Made by a program: the position numbers and the translations under genes
Shown here: positions 8,281-15,090 of the stretch, piece by piece
Layout of the letters: the number at the start of each line of letters is the position of its first letter
Numbering within the stretch: the stretch's first letter is position 1
Origin: WAPX01 sp964622075
GTDB taxonomy: Archaea; Halobacteriota; Archaeoglobi; Archaeoglobales; Archaeoglobaceae
Direction: 5' to 3'
Assembly: GCA_964622075.1 (NCBI GenBank)
Contig: CAZUMR010000063.1
Coordinates: 1 to 23,335, forward strand
Length of the DNA: 23,335 bases
Notes under the pieces: model-generated
The model's input: the letters and a program-made list of their open reading frames with translations, nothing else
What the model was told of the DNA's origin: nothing
The model's database searches: none

Positions 8281-8665
8281 TTCTTATTCTTTCCCTCATC
8301 GCTCTGACAACTTCGCTCATATCGTCGCCTATTCTGAAATCTTCAACTGCATTTATTATGACTTCCTTCCCCTCAAAGTCTTCTCTGAACTCATCTTCAC
8401 TGAAAATGACCTCTCCATTCTCCGACAGCTCGTAACCCTCCATGTGCTCTTCGAGTCCAACAATTCTGTACTTCTTCCTGAGGAAAAACGGAGTCGTGGT
8501 ATCGAAAAACTTCAGCCTTGCTCTGCTTTCTCCCGCTATTAACGATGTGTTTTCAGTTAAAGCGTTTATGTTTATGCCTATCTCTCCCCTCTCAAGCTCA
8601 GGACTGCACCCGCCAACTCTGCTCACGTATGTATCCGCAATTACCTCCACCGGGTAGAGGTACAA
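8267..8665 (-). CDS. Conserved-looking protein of unknown function upstream of the NIP7-like gene
   Basis: A 132-aa acidic protein I do not recognise. It is probably soluble: no signal peptide or membrane segment is visible. The N-terminal half looks beta-rich (YLYPVEVIADTYVSRVGG), and the C-terminal part ends in an amphipathic helix (MSEVVRAMRERIRS). The TTG start at 8663-8665 is chosen because GGAGGT lies 7 bases before it. A GTG three codons earlier overlaps that ribosome site, so it is unlikely. The gene is first in an operon with the NIP7-like gene and may share an RNA or ribosome-related role, which is guilt by association only. Confidence 0.75.
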   Translation of the reverse strand: MYLYPVEVIADTYVSRVGGCSPELERGEIGININALTENTSLIAGESRARLKFFDTTTPFFLRKKYRIVGLEEHMEGYELSENGEVIFSEDEFREDFEGKEVIINAVEDFRIGDDMSEVVRAMRERIRSMEL

Positions 8666-8715
8666 ATCCCCCACCTCCAGACCTCGGGACTCTGAAAGCT
8701 TTATGAAGATTTTTT

Positions 8716-8727
8716 AGAATATATTCT
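8716..8727 (-). promoter_or_regulatory. Palindromic TATA region of the unknown/NIP7-like operon
   Basis: AGAATATATTCT is a perfect 12-bp palindrome about 55 bp before the TTG start. As a TATA box it would give a leader of about 30 nt, which includes the GGAGG ribosome site. Confidence 0.45.
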
Positions 8728-8810
8728 TTTTGGGTGAAATAGCTAAAACGCTAACAGCTGTTTAGTGAAGAAATATTAGTAACGAAAAATTATTAAAAAT
8801 TGGTTGAAAA

Positions 8811-8818
8811 TTTTATCA
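8811..8818 (+). promoter_or_regulatory. Likely TATA box of the VIT-like gene
   Basis: TTTTATCA within an A/T-rich stretch predicts initiation near 8838-8842, i.e. roughly 26-30 nt before the VIT ATG at 8868. The 193-bp gap 8675-8867 holds this box, the divergent palindromic box, and no clear gene. Confidence 0.4.
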
Positions 8819-8867
8819 TTATCAAGACGACCATAGATGAGTAAAACTGGATCACCACACGCTGAAA

Positions 8868-9389
8868 ATGAGAAGGCTGAAAAACCCGGATACATGCAGG
8901 CAGATTATGGAAAAAACTTCGTGGAAAGGAGCGTGGAAGGGAATTAGCTTTGGACTGGCTTCGGGAGTTATCACAACTCTTGGAATGATGGTTGGAATAG
9001 ATGCCACAACAAATTCCCGGCTTGCAGTTCTCGCTTCAATTCTTGCGATTGCCATAGCCGACTCGTTTTCAGATTCGGTGGGAATTCACATATCTGAGGA
9101 GAGTGAGGGAAAAAGTCCAAAAGAGGTCTGGACTGCCACAATCTTCACGCTTGTGTCCAAGTTCACATTTGCCATGAGCTTTACTGTGCCTGTACTGCTG
9201 CTTGATTTGAGTAGGGCGATAATTGCAAGCGTTGTATGGGGCTTTGCACTGATTGCTGGATTCAGTTACTTTAACGCCAGACAGAACGATAGAAATCCTG
9301 CAAAGGAGGTTGCGAAAAACACGGGGATAGCCATGGCTGTGATTACAGTGACATACATTGCGGGAAAGTTGCTTGCGAGGCTTTACTGA
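8868..9389 (+). CDS. VIT/CCC1-family membrane protein (iron or manganese transporter-like)
   Basis: A 173-aa integral membrane protein. The sequence SFGLASGVITTLGMMVGIDA followed by an acidic stretch (ADSFSDSVGIHISEESEG) matches the VIT/CCC1 family of Fe2+/Mn2+ transporters, in short archaeal form. About four or five membrane segments are visible. It lacks the long cytosolic metal-binding insert of eukaryotic VIT. The start could also be the ATG at 8907 (residue 14), as neither start has a good ribosome site. The 3' end overlaps the convergent CDF gene by 7 bp. Metal export or storage is the likely role, and the neighbouring CDF transporters fit this. Confidence 0.75.
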   Translation: MRRLKNPDTCRQIMEKTSWKGAWKGISFGLASGVITTLGMMVGIDATTNSRLAVLASILAIAIADSFSDSVGIHISEESEGKSPKEVWTATIFTLVSKFTFAMSFTVPVLLLDLSRAIIASVVWGFALIAGFSYFNARQNDRNPAKEVAKNTGIAMAVITVTYIAGKLLARLY

Positions 9390-10291
9390 TGAACTGAATT
9401 GAAGGCCTTACTTAATGAGCAAACACCGTTGCAGGAACATTCTACCTGAATTGTTGTGTGGTTTATCCCCTTCCTTCTGAGCAGCTCTTCTACACTTTCT
9501 CTTACCGAATCCGCTTCTCTCAATCTGAGCTCGCAGTCGAGCCTGATGTGACACTCAAAGTGTGTGCTGAACTCATCAAGCTGCCAGATGTGCATGTGAT
9601 GGACATCTTTAACTCCCGGAATTTTCTCAATTTCCTTTTTGATTTCTTCAAGCTTCACATCTTTTGGTGGTAACTGCATCAGTATCTCTACGCTCTTTTT
9701 CGCAATCTTTATACTGTGTATCAGCATGTGTCCGGCTATAACTCCTGCAACAGCTACATCGATCCAGTAAACTCCGAAAGATGCAAAAAGCCCGGCTGCA
9801 GCTATGGCTGATGAGAACAGGCAGTCTATCAGGAGATGCAGTCTGACAGCCCTTGCGTTAAGACTGAAATCGTTTTTTAATACTGTATAGCCTGCAAAAT
9901 TTACGGGAATTGCGAATAGTGCGGCGTAAATCATGTAACTTCCAGCTATTCTGGCAACTTTCAGGTGTCTGAAAATCGTTACAGCTGCAAACGCGACGAT
10001 TATGGAATTCAGCAGTGCAGTAAGGGTTTCTGCCCTCGTATATCTGTAGCTGCCTCTTTTTGGCTCGATTGTTGATACCATTGATGCAAGTGTTGCTATT
10101 ACTATGCAAACACAGTCGCAAAGGTTGTGGATAGCTTCAGCAAAAAGAGCTGAGCTGCCTGAAATCGTGTAGCAGTGATACATTACTGCAGCTATAGCTC
10201 CGTTGAAGAGGGCTACAAGTCCAAATCTGTAAATTCTTTGCTTTGTTAAATTTAAAACTTTGATATAATTCTGACACTTCACAGAATTCAA
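9383..10291 (-). CDS. Cation diffusion facilitator (CDF) transporter
   Basis: A 302-aa member of the CDF family (CzcD/ZnT-like), a proton-driven exporter of divalent metals such as zinc. Six membrane segments fill residues 20-190. The transport-site motifs are both HxxxD: H55-D59 (SGSSALFAEAIHNLCD) and H152-D156 (HLLIDCL), the pattern usual for zinc. The cytosolic C-terminal domain contains HHMHIWQLDE at 231-240. The C-terminus holds a small Cys cluster (ECSCNGVCS), a possible extra metal site. The start is TTG at 10289-10291, preceded by AGGTGAT at proper spacing, with a TATA box about 50 bp upstream. Confidence 0.93.
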   Translation of the reverse strand: MNSVKCQNYIKVLNLTKQRIYRFGLVALFNGAIAAVMYHCYTISGSSALFAEAIHNLCDCVCIVIATLASMVSTIEPKRGSYRYTRAETLTALLNSIIVAFAAVTIFRHLKVARIAGSYMIYAALFAIPVNFAGYTVLKNDFSLNARAVRLHLLIDCLFSSAIAAAGLFASFGVYWIDVAVAGVIAGHMLIHSIKIAKKSVEILMQLPPKDVKLEEIKKEIEKIPGVKDVHHMHIWQLDEFSTHFECHIRLDCELRLREADSVRESVEELLRRKGINHTTIQVECSCNGVCSLSKAFNSVHQ

Positions 10292-10330
10292 AATATCACC
10301 TTCTGGCTGGCTGTTTGTGAACTGCTCTCA

Positions 10331-10339
10331 TATTTAATT
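10331..10339 (-). promoter_or_regulatory. TATA box of the first CDF gene
   Basis: On the minus strand AATTAAATA. It predicts a leader of about 16-20 nt that just includes the AGGTGAT ribosome site. Confidence 0.5.
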
Positions 10340-10358
10340 CCCGCTGTTATCTGCTGCC

Positions 10359-10432
10359 AATGAATTAACGTAATGAATTAATGAACAATGAATTAACGAA
10401 GTTAGAACGATTTTGTATAGAACAATTTTGTA
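10359..10432. repeat. Two short tandem repeat sets upstream of the first CDF promoter
   Basis: AATGAATTAACG occurs at 10359-10370 and 10387-10398, with a one-mismatch copy (AATGAATTAATG) at 10372-10383. Adjacent to it, TAGAACGATTTTGTA (10403-10417) is followed directly by TAGAACAATTTTGTA (10418-10432). The array lies between the CDF promoter and the CGGC terminator, so it may hold repeated regulator sites. Confidence 0.6.
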
Positions 10433-10446
10433 AAAAATAAAAAATA
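10432..10446 (-). terminator. T-tract terminator of the CGGC gene
   Basis: On the minus strand the sequence after the TGA stop reads TATTTTTTATTTTTTA, a typical archaeal poly-T stop signal. Confidence 0.65.
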
Positions 10447-10806
10447 TCAGTACTCTGGAGGCTTCGTTCCTATCACTACTTTCTTGCCAGTTTCCTCTTC
10501 TATATCCTTTGCAAGCTTTTCGAGGTCTATTCTGCAGTATCCTGCCTTTACAGCCTTTACTATACACGAAGCAACGAACACAACGTCATAATCTACCTCT
10601 ATTTGCTTTAACACGAGGTCGAGGTTGTTCAGCTTGGGTATAACAAGACCCGGACAGCCACCACAGCTTGTCCATGCAACTATTTGCACCTCATCAAACT
10701 CTCCGAACTTTCCTGCCTTATCTGCCAGAGCTTTGAAGCATCTTGCACAGCCCTTGCATATTGTGTCTCTTATTTTCTCACAGCAAACGACAACTGCTTT
10801 GACCAT
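10447..10806 (-). CDS. CGGC-domain protein, putative metal-binding
   Basis: A 119-aa protein with the signature SCGGCPG (C48 and C51) and an N-terminal Cys cluster (VVCCEKIRDTICKGCARC: C8, C9, C17, C20, C23), with two more Cys later (SCIV, GYC). This fits the CGGC domain, a small alpha/beta family of presumed metal-binding proteins found mainly in anaerobic archaea and bacteria. The exact function is unknown. The ATG at 10804-10806 is about 25 bp after a TATA box, so it is probably leaderless. It is monocistronic, with a clear T-tract terminator. Confidence 0.85.
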   Translation of the reverse strand: MVKAVVVCCEKIRDTICKGCARCFKALADKAGKFGEFDEVQIVAWTSCGGCPGLVIPKLNNLDLVLKQIEVDYDVVFVASCIVKAVKAGYCRIDLEKLAKDIEEETGKKVVIGTKPPEY

Positions 10807-10826
10807 GTTTTTTCTTAGCTTATTTT

Positions 10827-10834
10827 TTATTTAA
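10827..10834 (-). promoter_or_regulatory. TATA box of the CGGC gene
   Basis: On the minus strand TTAAATAA, centred about 24 bp before the ATG. Confidence 0.5.
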
Positions 10835-10883
10835 CCTTTTTCCCGGTTTAAAGATTAAACTAAAAACGAATGAAATCAGAAAA

Positions 10884-10895
10884 GTATATATATTC
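10884..10895 (+). promoter_or_regulatory. TATA box of the TauE/SafE-type permease gene
   Basis: GTATATATATTC, the strongest TATA box in the window, lies 20-31 bp before the ATG at 10915. It sits downstream of an in-frame ATG at 10870, which argues that 10870 is not the start. Confidence 0.65.
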
Positions 10896-10914
10896 TACCA
10901 CAGTAGCTGCAGGT

Positions 10915-11652
10915 ATGCCAGAACCAATCCTCATAGCAGTAATAGCATTCCTGACAGCGTTCATCTTTGGACTTGGTGGACTGGGATCAGCTGTTGCTTT
11001 AATTCCAATACTCGTCTTTATCGGCGTACCTTTTCCAATTGCAAGGTCAACCGGGCTGTTTACGAACTTCATATCAACTGCCTCTATAACTGCACATAAC
11101 ATAAGGTACGGCAAACTCAATTACAGGATAGCTGTGCCCCTGATAATAACCTTGACACTTTTTGCTCCGGTGGGGGCTTACGTCTCTTTCACAATTCCGG
11201 AAAAAGTTGTGGGAATAGCATTCACAGCCTTCCTGTTCTTTGCCGGCACAATGGTTTTCGTGCCAAAAAAGAGGGAGGTTTACAGGAAAGATTGCCCGGT
11301 ATGGGTTCCCGCCTTAATCGGTGCAGTTTCCGGTTTTATAGCTGGAATGCTTGGAATCGGTGGAGGTGGGCTTATATCCCCAATGCTCATCCTGTACGGA
11401 ATAGATCCCAAAGTTGTTACTTCCGTCGTTGCTTTGAGCGTTGCATTTGGATCATTTTCAAGCTTTCTGACGTACTGGAAGCTTGGAGGAGTTGACTGGA
11501 CGATAGTTCTCTCTGCAGCCATTCCAGCTGTGTTTGCAGGGTACCTTGCGGGCTATGTAACTCACCGCTTCCTCAAACCCCAGCACGTGAAGAAAATACT
11601 GGGAATCATATTCTATATACTTGCAATAAAGTTTGCCATGAAGTTTATTTGA
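10915..11652 (+). CDS. TauE/SafE-family (DUF81) membrane permease
   Basis: A 245-aa protein with about eight membrane segments and the two-fold repeat of the TauE/SafE family. The first half has FIFGLGGLGSAVALIPIL and the second GFIAGMLGIGGGGLISPML, the paired Gly-rich signatures. Members export or import sulfite, sulfoacetate and other organosulfur anions; the substrate here is unknown. In a sulfur-respiring archaeon a sulfur anion is a reasonable guess. Start ATG 10915 is chosen because the TATA box lies 20-31 bp before it, giving a leaderless transcript. Starting at 10870 would add 15 polar residues encoded across the TATA box. Confidence 0.88.
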   Translation: MPEPILIAVIAFLTAFIFGLGGLGSAVALIPILVFIGVPFPIARSTGLFTNFISTASITAHNIRYGKLNYRIAVPLIITLTLFAPVGAYVSFTIPEKVVGIAFTAFLFFAGTMVFVPKKREVYRKDCPVWVPALIGAVSGFIAGMLGIGGGGLISPMLILYGIDPKVVTSVVALSVAFGSFSSFLTYWKLGGVDWTIVLSAAIPAVFAGYLAGYVTHRFLKPQHVKKILGIIFYILAIKFAMKFI

Positions 11653-11692
11653 TTGCAGAAGGGGAGGGGAAGAAAATAGCGGAAAAGGAAGT

Positions 11693-11755
11693 ATGGAAGT
11701 GTGGAGACGAATGAGTAAACTCCAAATACTGTTTGCCAAGAGTGCGTGGCGATGA
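11693..11755 (+). CDS. Possible 20-codon leader ORF with two Trp codons before trpS
   Basis: ATG at 11693 opens a 20-codon ORF (MEVWRRMSKLQILFAKSAWR). Its TGA overlaps the trpS ATG at 11752 as ATGA. A purine-rich stretch with GGAA motifs precedes it. Two of its 20 codons are Trp (TGG at 11702 and 11747), which is notable directly upstream of tryptophanyl-tRNA synthetase. It is too short to be judged by coding statistics and may be chance. Confidence 0.25.
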   Translation: MEVWRRMSKLQILFAKSAWR

Positions 11756-13074
11756 ACAGGAACGGTGTAACGGAAGAAGGTATGGATGAGGGAATGGTCG
11801 TAACTCCGTGGGAAGTTGGTGGAGTAATCGATTACGGCAGGTTGCTGAGAGAATTCGGTATATCTCCTTTCAGTGAAATAATTGGAGAGATTGAAAATCC
11901 CATGCACCTTATGAGGAGGGGTATAATTTTTGGTCACAGGGATTACTTCAGGATAGTCAGGGCGATGAAAGAAAACAGAAACTGGGCTGTAATGTCCGGT
12001 TTCATGCCCTCAGGGTTGCCCCATTTCGGTCACAAGATGACGATGGATGAGATTGTCTGGCATCAGAAGTCGGGAGGTTTCGCTCACGTAGCCATAGCGG
12101 ACATGGAAGCTCACGCCGTTAGAGGCCTGAGCTGGGAGAAGGTGAGGGAAATAGGAGAAATGTACCTGAAGAGCATAGCTGCCCTCGGTCTGAAAGAGGA
12201 TAGAGCCATCCTTTACTTCCAGTCAGCCTTTTCTGCAGTTAAGGATCTGGCATTTGAACTTTCGGCTGAAGTAAACTGGAGTGAGCTCAGGGCTATTTAC
12301 GGATTTACTCCGGAAACAGCACTTGCAAAGATGTTTGTAACGTCAGTTCAGGCAGCTGATATACTTCATCCTCAGCTAAAGGACTTTGGAGGCCCCAAAC
12401 CCGTCGTAGTTCCGGTTGGAGCAGATCAGGATCCACACATAAGACTGACAAGAGATCTGTCCGCAAGAGTAAGTATATTCGCTTTCGAGAGGATAGACGG
12501 TGGAGTTAGAATAAGGAGCAGGAAGGGTAGCGAATACCTGAGAAAACTTGAAAAAGAGCTGGATTTCGATTTTAAGAGTTACGCTGAGCATCTGGACGTT
12601 TTTGGAGATTATGATCTTGTGGTTGAGTTTGTGAGAGATAGAGAAGTTGAGATGGGTGGTTTTGCCTTCATTCCTCCCTCCTCAACGTACCACAAATTCA
12701 TAACGGGATTGACTGGGGGGAAGATGTCAAGCAGCAGGCCTGAGAGCTACATATCTCTTTTCGATGAACCTGATGTTGCAGCAAAAAAGGTCAGAAAGGC
12801 TATAACCGGTGGGAGAGGCAGTGCTGAGGAGCAGAGAAGGCTTGGTGGGGAGCCTGAGAAGTGTGCCGTTTTCGAGCTGTTTGCAATACACCTGATAGAG
12901 GATGATGAAGAACTTGAGGAAATCAGGAGGAAGTGCAGGGGTGGAGAACTTCTTTGCGGAGAATGCAAAAAGAGAGCATCTCAGATGGTTGAGGAATTCC
13001 TGAAGGATTTCAGGGAGAAAATTGAGTCAGTAGATCTCAGGGATTACGAGGTTGTGTGGAGAAATCCTGCATAA
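11752..13074 (+). CDS. trpS: Tryptophanyl-tRNA synthetase
   Basis: Class I aminoacyl-tRNA synthetase charging tRNA-Trp, of the archaeal/eukaryotic type. The N-terminal element VVTPWEV is typical of this branch. The HIGH motif is HFGH in PSGLPHFGHKM (about residues 91-94) and the KMSKS motif is KMSSS in TGGKMSSSRPES. The QxDQDPHxRLTRD block is also characteristic. The 440-aa length is at the upper end, as the protein has a short extra N-terminus. The start is uncertain: GTG 11746, ATG 11752, ATG 11782 and ATG 11794 are all in frame. ATG 11752 is chosen because it overlaps the stop of the small upstream ORF. The 3' end overlaps the convergent CDF gene by 38 bp. Confidence 0.95.
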   Translation: MNRNGVTEEGMDEGMVVTPWEVGGVIDYGRLLREFGISPFSEIIGEIENPMHLMRRGIIFGHRDYFRIVRAMKENRNWAVMSGFMPSGLPHFGHKMTMDEIVWHQKSGGFAHVAIADMEAHAVRGLSWEKVREIGEMYLKSIAALGLKEDRAILYFQSAFSAVKDLAFELSAEVNWSELRAIYGFTPETALAKMFVTSVQAADILHPQLKDFGGPKPVVVPVGADQDPHIRLTRDLSARVSIFAFERIDGGVRIRSRKGSEYLRKLEKELDFDFKSYAEHLDVFGDYDLVVEFVRDREVEMGGFAFIPPSSTYHKFITGLTGGKMSSSRPESYISLFDEPDVAAKKVRKAITGGRGSAEEQRRLGGEPEKCAVFELFAIHLIEDDEELEEIRRKCRGGELLCGECKKRASQMVEEFLKDFREKIESVDLRDYEVVWRNPA

Positions 13075-14251
13075 CCTTTTTCAGCACTTCCTCGCTTTTT
13101 AGGCCTTTTAATTCATTTAGCCTGTCAGCCAGATCGAGAGTCTTTACAATAATTCCCATATTTTTGAAGTGACTCTTCGCTCCTTCTCCAACCTTGCTGA
13201 GAACTATACAGTCAACTCCAGCGTGCTTCAGCATTTCTGCAATAAGGTAACCCTTCCTCCTCTCCGCCTTGCTGTGCTCGTTTACTATCTTGACCCTGCT
13301 ACCCTTTCTGAGGTCGAATATCTCGAAGTACGGGGCGTTGAGGTCTCCTGTGTAATTTCCATCCTCATCAACAGGTACTGCAACCTTTCTAACACTCCTG
13401 CTAACTCTGACAACAGGTATGACACTCCTTATTTCCGGCATCTCCTTTTTTATGTCCTCTATTCTTCTGATTATTGCATCTATTTCCTCTGCACTCGTTC
13501 CGGGACTAACGGTGAAGTGTACTTCCACTATCTTGTTTCTCCACGTTCCTCTAACTCCAACGAAATCGACCTTTTCTATACCCCTTATCCCCTCCACGTA
13601 GCTCGTTATTTTGAACGCAGTCTCAGCATCCACTCTATCCATAAGCACATCAACTGCATTCTTCAGGATTTCTCCTCCTATCTGCATGATAAGCACGGCT
13701 ATTGCCATTGCCACCACTGCATCAGCCCACCAGTAGCCGAAGTAAACGAGAATGAATCCCAGAACGACTGCAAGGCTTGCAATGACGTCCGTCCTTGAAT
13801 GCTTGCCTTCTGCAATAAGAGAGCTCGACTTCGTCTTCATTCCCACGTGTATCTTGTATCTTGCAAGAGCTTCGTTGACTATGGCTGAGAAAAGGGCGGC
13901 TGCAAGGGCGTAAGTTTCGAATTCTGGAGACTTTCGCAGTATCAGCTCATTTACAGCATCGTATATTATCAGCAGTGCTGTGACTATAATTACAAGCCCC
14001 ACTCCAAGTTCAGCAAGACTCTCAGCTTTAAAGTGTCCGTAAGGGTGCTCCTTATCTGGAGGCCTGTCTGCCACCTTTATTCCTATCCACACGAGAGCAG
14101 AGCTGAGTATGTCTATCATGGAATGCATGGCATCTGCTATCAAAGCTGTGCTGTTGGCAGCAATTCCGGCGATACCCTTTACAACTGTGAGAATGATGTT
14201 GGCAAGAACAGAGATTTTACCTGCCTTTATTGCCTCTTCCACACCTTCCAT
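13037..14251 (-). CDS. CDF transporter fused to a NifX/NifB-type (FeMo-co) domain
   Basis: A 404-aa fusion. Residues 1-205 are a six-helix CDF transporter with H43-D47 and H151-D155 as metal site motifs and the family block DRPPDKEHPYGHFKAE. Residues 206-285 are the cytosolic CDF domain. Residues about 288-375 (KVAVPVDEDGNYTGDLNAPYFEIFDL through VGEGAKSHFKNMGI) match the dinitrogenase Fe-Mo cofactor domain found in NifX, NifY and the NifB C-terminus, which binds iron-sulfur-metal clusters. The fusion suggests that metal export is coupled to sensing or binding of an iron-containing ligand. A leaderless ATG follows the TATA box at 14271, and the 3' end overlaps trpS by 38 bp. Confidence 0.9.
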   Translation of the reverse strand: MEGVEEAIKAGKISVLANIILTVVKGIAGIAANSTALIADAMHSMIDILSSALVWIGIKVADRPPDKEHPYGHFKAESLAELGVGLVIIVTALLIIYDAVNELILRKSPEFETYALAAALFSAIVNEALARYKIHVGMKTKSSSLIAEGKHSRTDVIASLAVVLGFILVYFGYWWADAVVAMAIAVLIMQIGGEILKNAVDVLMDRVDAETAFKITSYVEGIRGIEKVDFVGVRGTWRNKIVEVHFTVSPGTSAEEIDAIIRRIEDIKKEMPEIRSVIPVVRVSRSVRKVAVPVDEDGNYTGDLNAPYFEIFDLRKGSRVKIVNEHSKAERRKGYLIAEMLKHAGVDCIVLSKVGEGAKSHFKNMGIIVKTLDLADRLNELKGLKSEEVLKKVMQDFSTQPRNP

Positions 14252-14270
14252 GCTACGATTTGTTTGAATT

Positions 14271-14279
14271 ATTATTTAA
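14271..14279 (-). promoter_or_regulatory. TATA box of the CDF-NifX fusion gene
   Basis: On the minus strand TTAAATAAT, centred about 24 bp before the ATG at 14251. It overlaps the 3' end of cas6. Confidence 0.55.
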
Positions 14280-14992
14280 GTGTTATCAGTTTTAGGGCTG
14301 CCCAAAGTCGTTTTTACCATCCCAAACCCCATATCGGTCATTTTTCCAAATCCGGTTGTGTAACCAATTTTAAGCAGCTCTTCACTTCCCTCAGCGTTGA
14401 AGACCATCAAATACGCTCTCATAAATCCGCTTTCAAGTCTTATTCTGACAGGTTTTAACTTTAAAATTCGGGTCTTGAATCTGACATCGCCCACACTTCC
14501 TTTCAGTATTCTGAGCCTTCTCTTCAACTCTTCAAACAGTTCCCGGGTGAATTTTTCTTCGAATTCCCAGAGTTCCATTTTCCTGTAATTTGTTTCTGCA
14601 TTTATTGGCGAGAGTGTTACAAACTTCTCTCTGCCTGAAATTCGACTTTCCTTTATTATCTCTATTCCCGAGACTTCGAGAGTTACGTTCTTTATTCTTA
14701 TGCTCTCTTTTTCTACGAGTCCGTCTATGAGGGACTTGCAGACCTCTGGATTTTCAGAGGAGAAGAAAAAATGGAGCTGGTTTGTCTGCAACTTCATTCC
14801 CTCTCTTGTTATCTCGAACATTCGGTTTTTGACGAGCAGCCTGCTGAATGTATAGAGTTCTGCAGAGGGGTTTGAAAAAATTCCGGGGTTTGAAGCGTTT
14901 ATTGCCCTTCTGATCTCCCTTGACAGGTCTTGGCAGTGATTGAAGTCCACAACGTCTCCCTTTCTGGCTAACAGAGAAACTTTAATTCGCAC
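14276..14992 (-). CDS. cas6: Orphan CRISPR-associated endoribonuclease Cas6
   Basis: A 238-aa RAMP-fold protein matching Cas6, the enzyme that cuts pre-crRNA within the repeat. It begins with a beta strand (RIKVSLLA), has the LYTFSRL block in the first ferredoxin fold, LHFFFSS in mid-protein, and the Cas6 glycine-rich loop near the C-terminus (GYTTGFGKMTDMGFGMV). No other cas gene and no CRISPR array lie in the window. Many Cas6 proteins carry a catalytic His shortly before the FTFS block; here that stretch (NPGIFSNPSAEL) has none, so activity is uncertain, although some active Cas6 lack it. GTG start, leaderless from the TATA box at 15013. Confidence 0.85.
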   Translation of the reverse strand: MRIKVSLLARKGDVVDFNHCQDLSREIRRAINASNPGIFSNPSAELYTFSRLLVKNRMFEITREGMKLQTNQLHFFFSSENPEVCKSLIDGLVEKESIRIKNVTLEVSGIEIIKESRISGREKFVTLSPINAETNYRKMELWEFEEKFTRELFEELKRRLRILKGSVGDVRFKTRILKLKPVRIRLESGFMRAYLMVFNAEGSEELLKIGYTTGFGKMTDMGFGMVKTTLGSPKTDNT

Positions 14993-15012
14993 ATATACAC
15001 CTTTAATTGGAG

Positions 15013-15020
15013 ATATATAA
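15013..15020 (-). promoter_or_regulatory. TATA box of cas6
   Basis: On the minus strand TTATATAT, centred about 25 bp before the GTG start at 14992. Confidence 0.6.
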
Positions 15021-15058
15021 CCCTTCCGAATTTGTGTTTTGTTTGAGTTAGGCGAGTA

Positions 15059-15068
15059 ACTTTAAAAC
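15059..15068 (+). promoter_or_regulatory. TATA box of the CofE-like gene
   Basis: ACTTTAAAAC is centred about 27 bp before ATG 15091. Confidence 0.5.
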
Positions 15069-15090
15069 GAAGAGTTGGTGAGTTGTGTTT

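Noticed and set aside
11653..11715. Purine-rich stretch before trpS as a structured RNA or riboswitch
   Set aside because: It is almost all A and G with no complementary arms, so no stable fold or T-box-like structure is supported.
13169..13798. 209-codon plus-strand ORF inside the CDF-NifX fusion gene
   Set aside because: It is antisense to a clear transporter with family motifs, and its translation has no recognisable domain.
14252..15084. CRISPR array near cas6
   Set aside because: No regularly spaced repeats are visible on either side of cas6 or elsewhere in the window.
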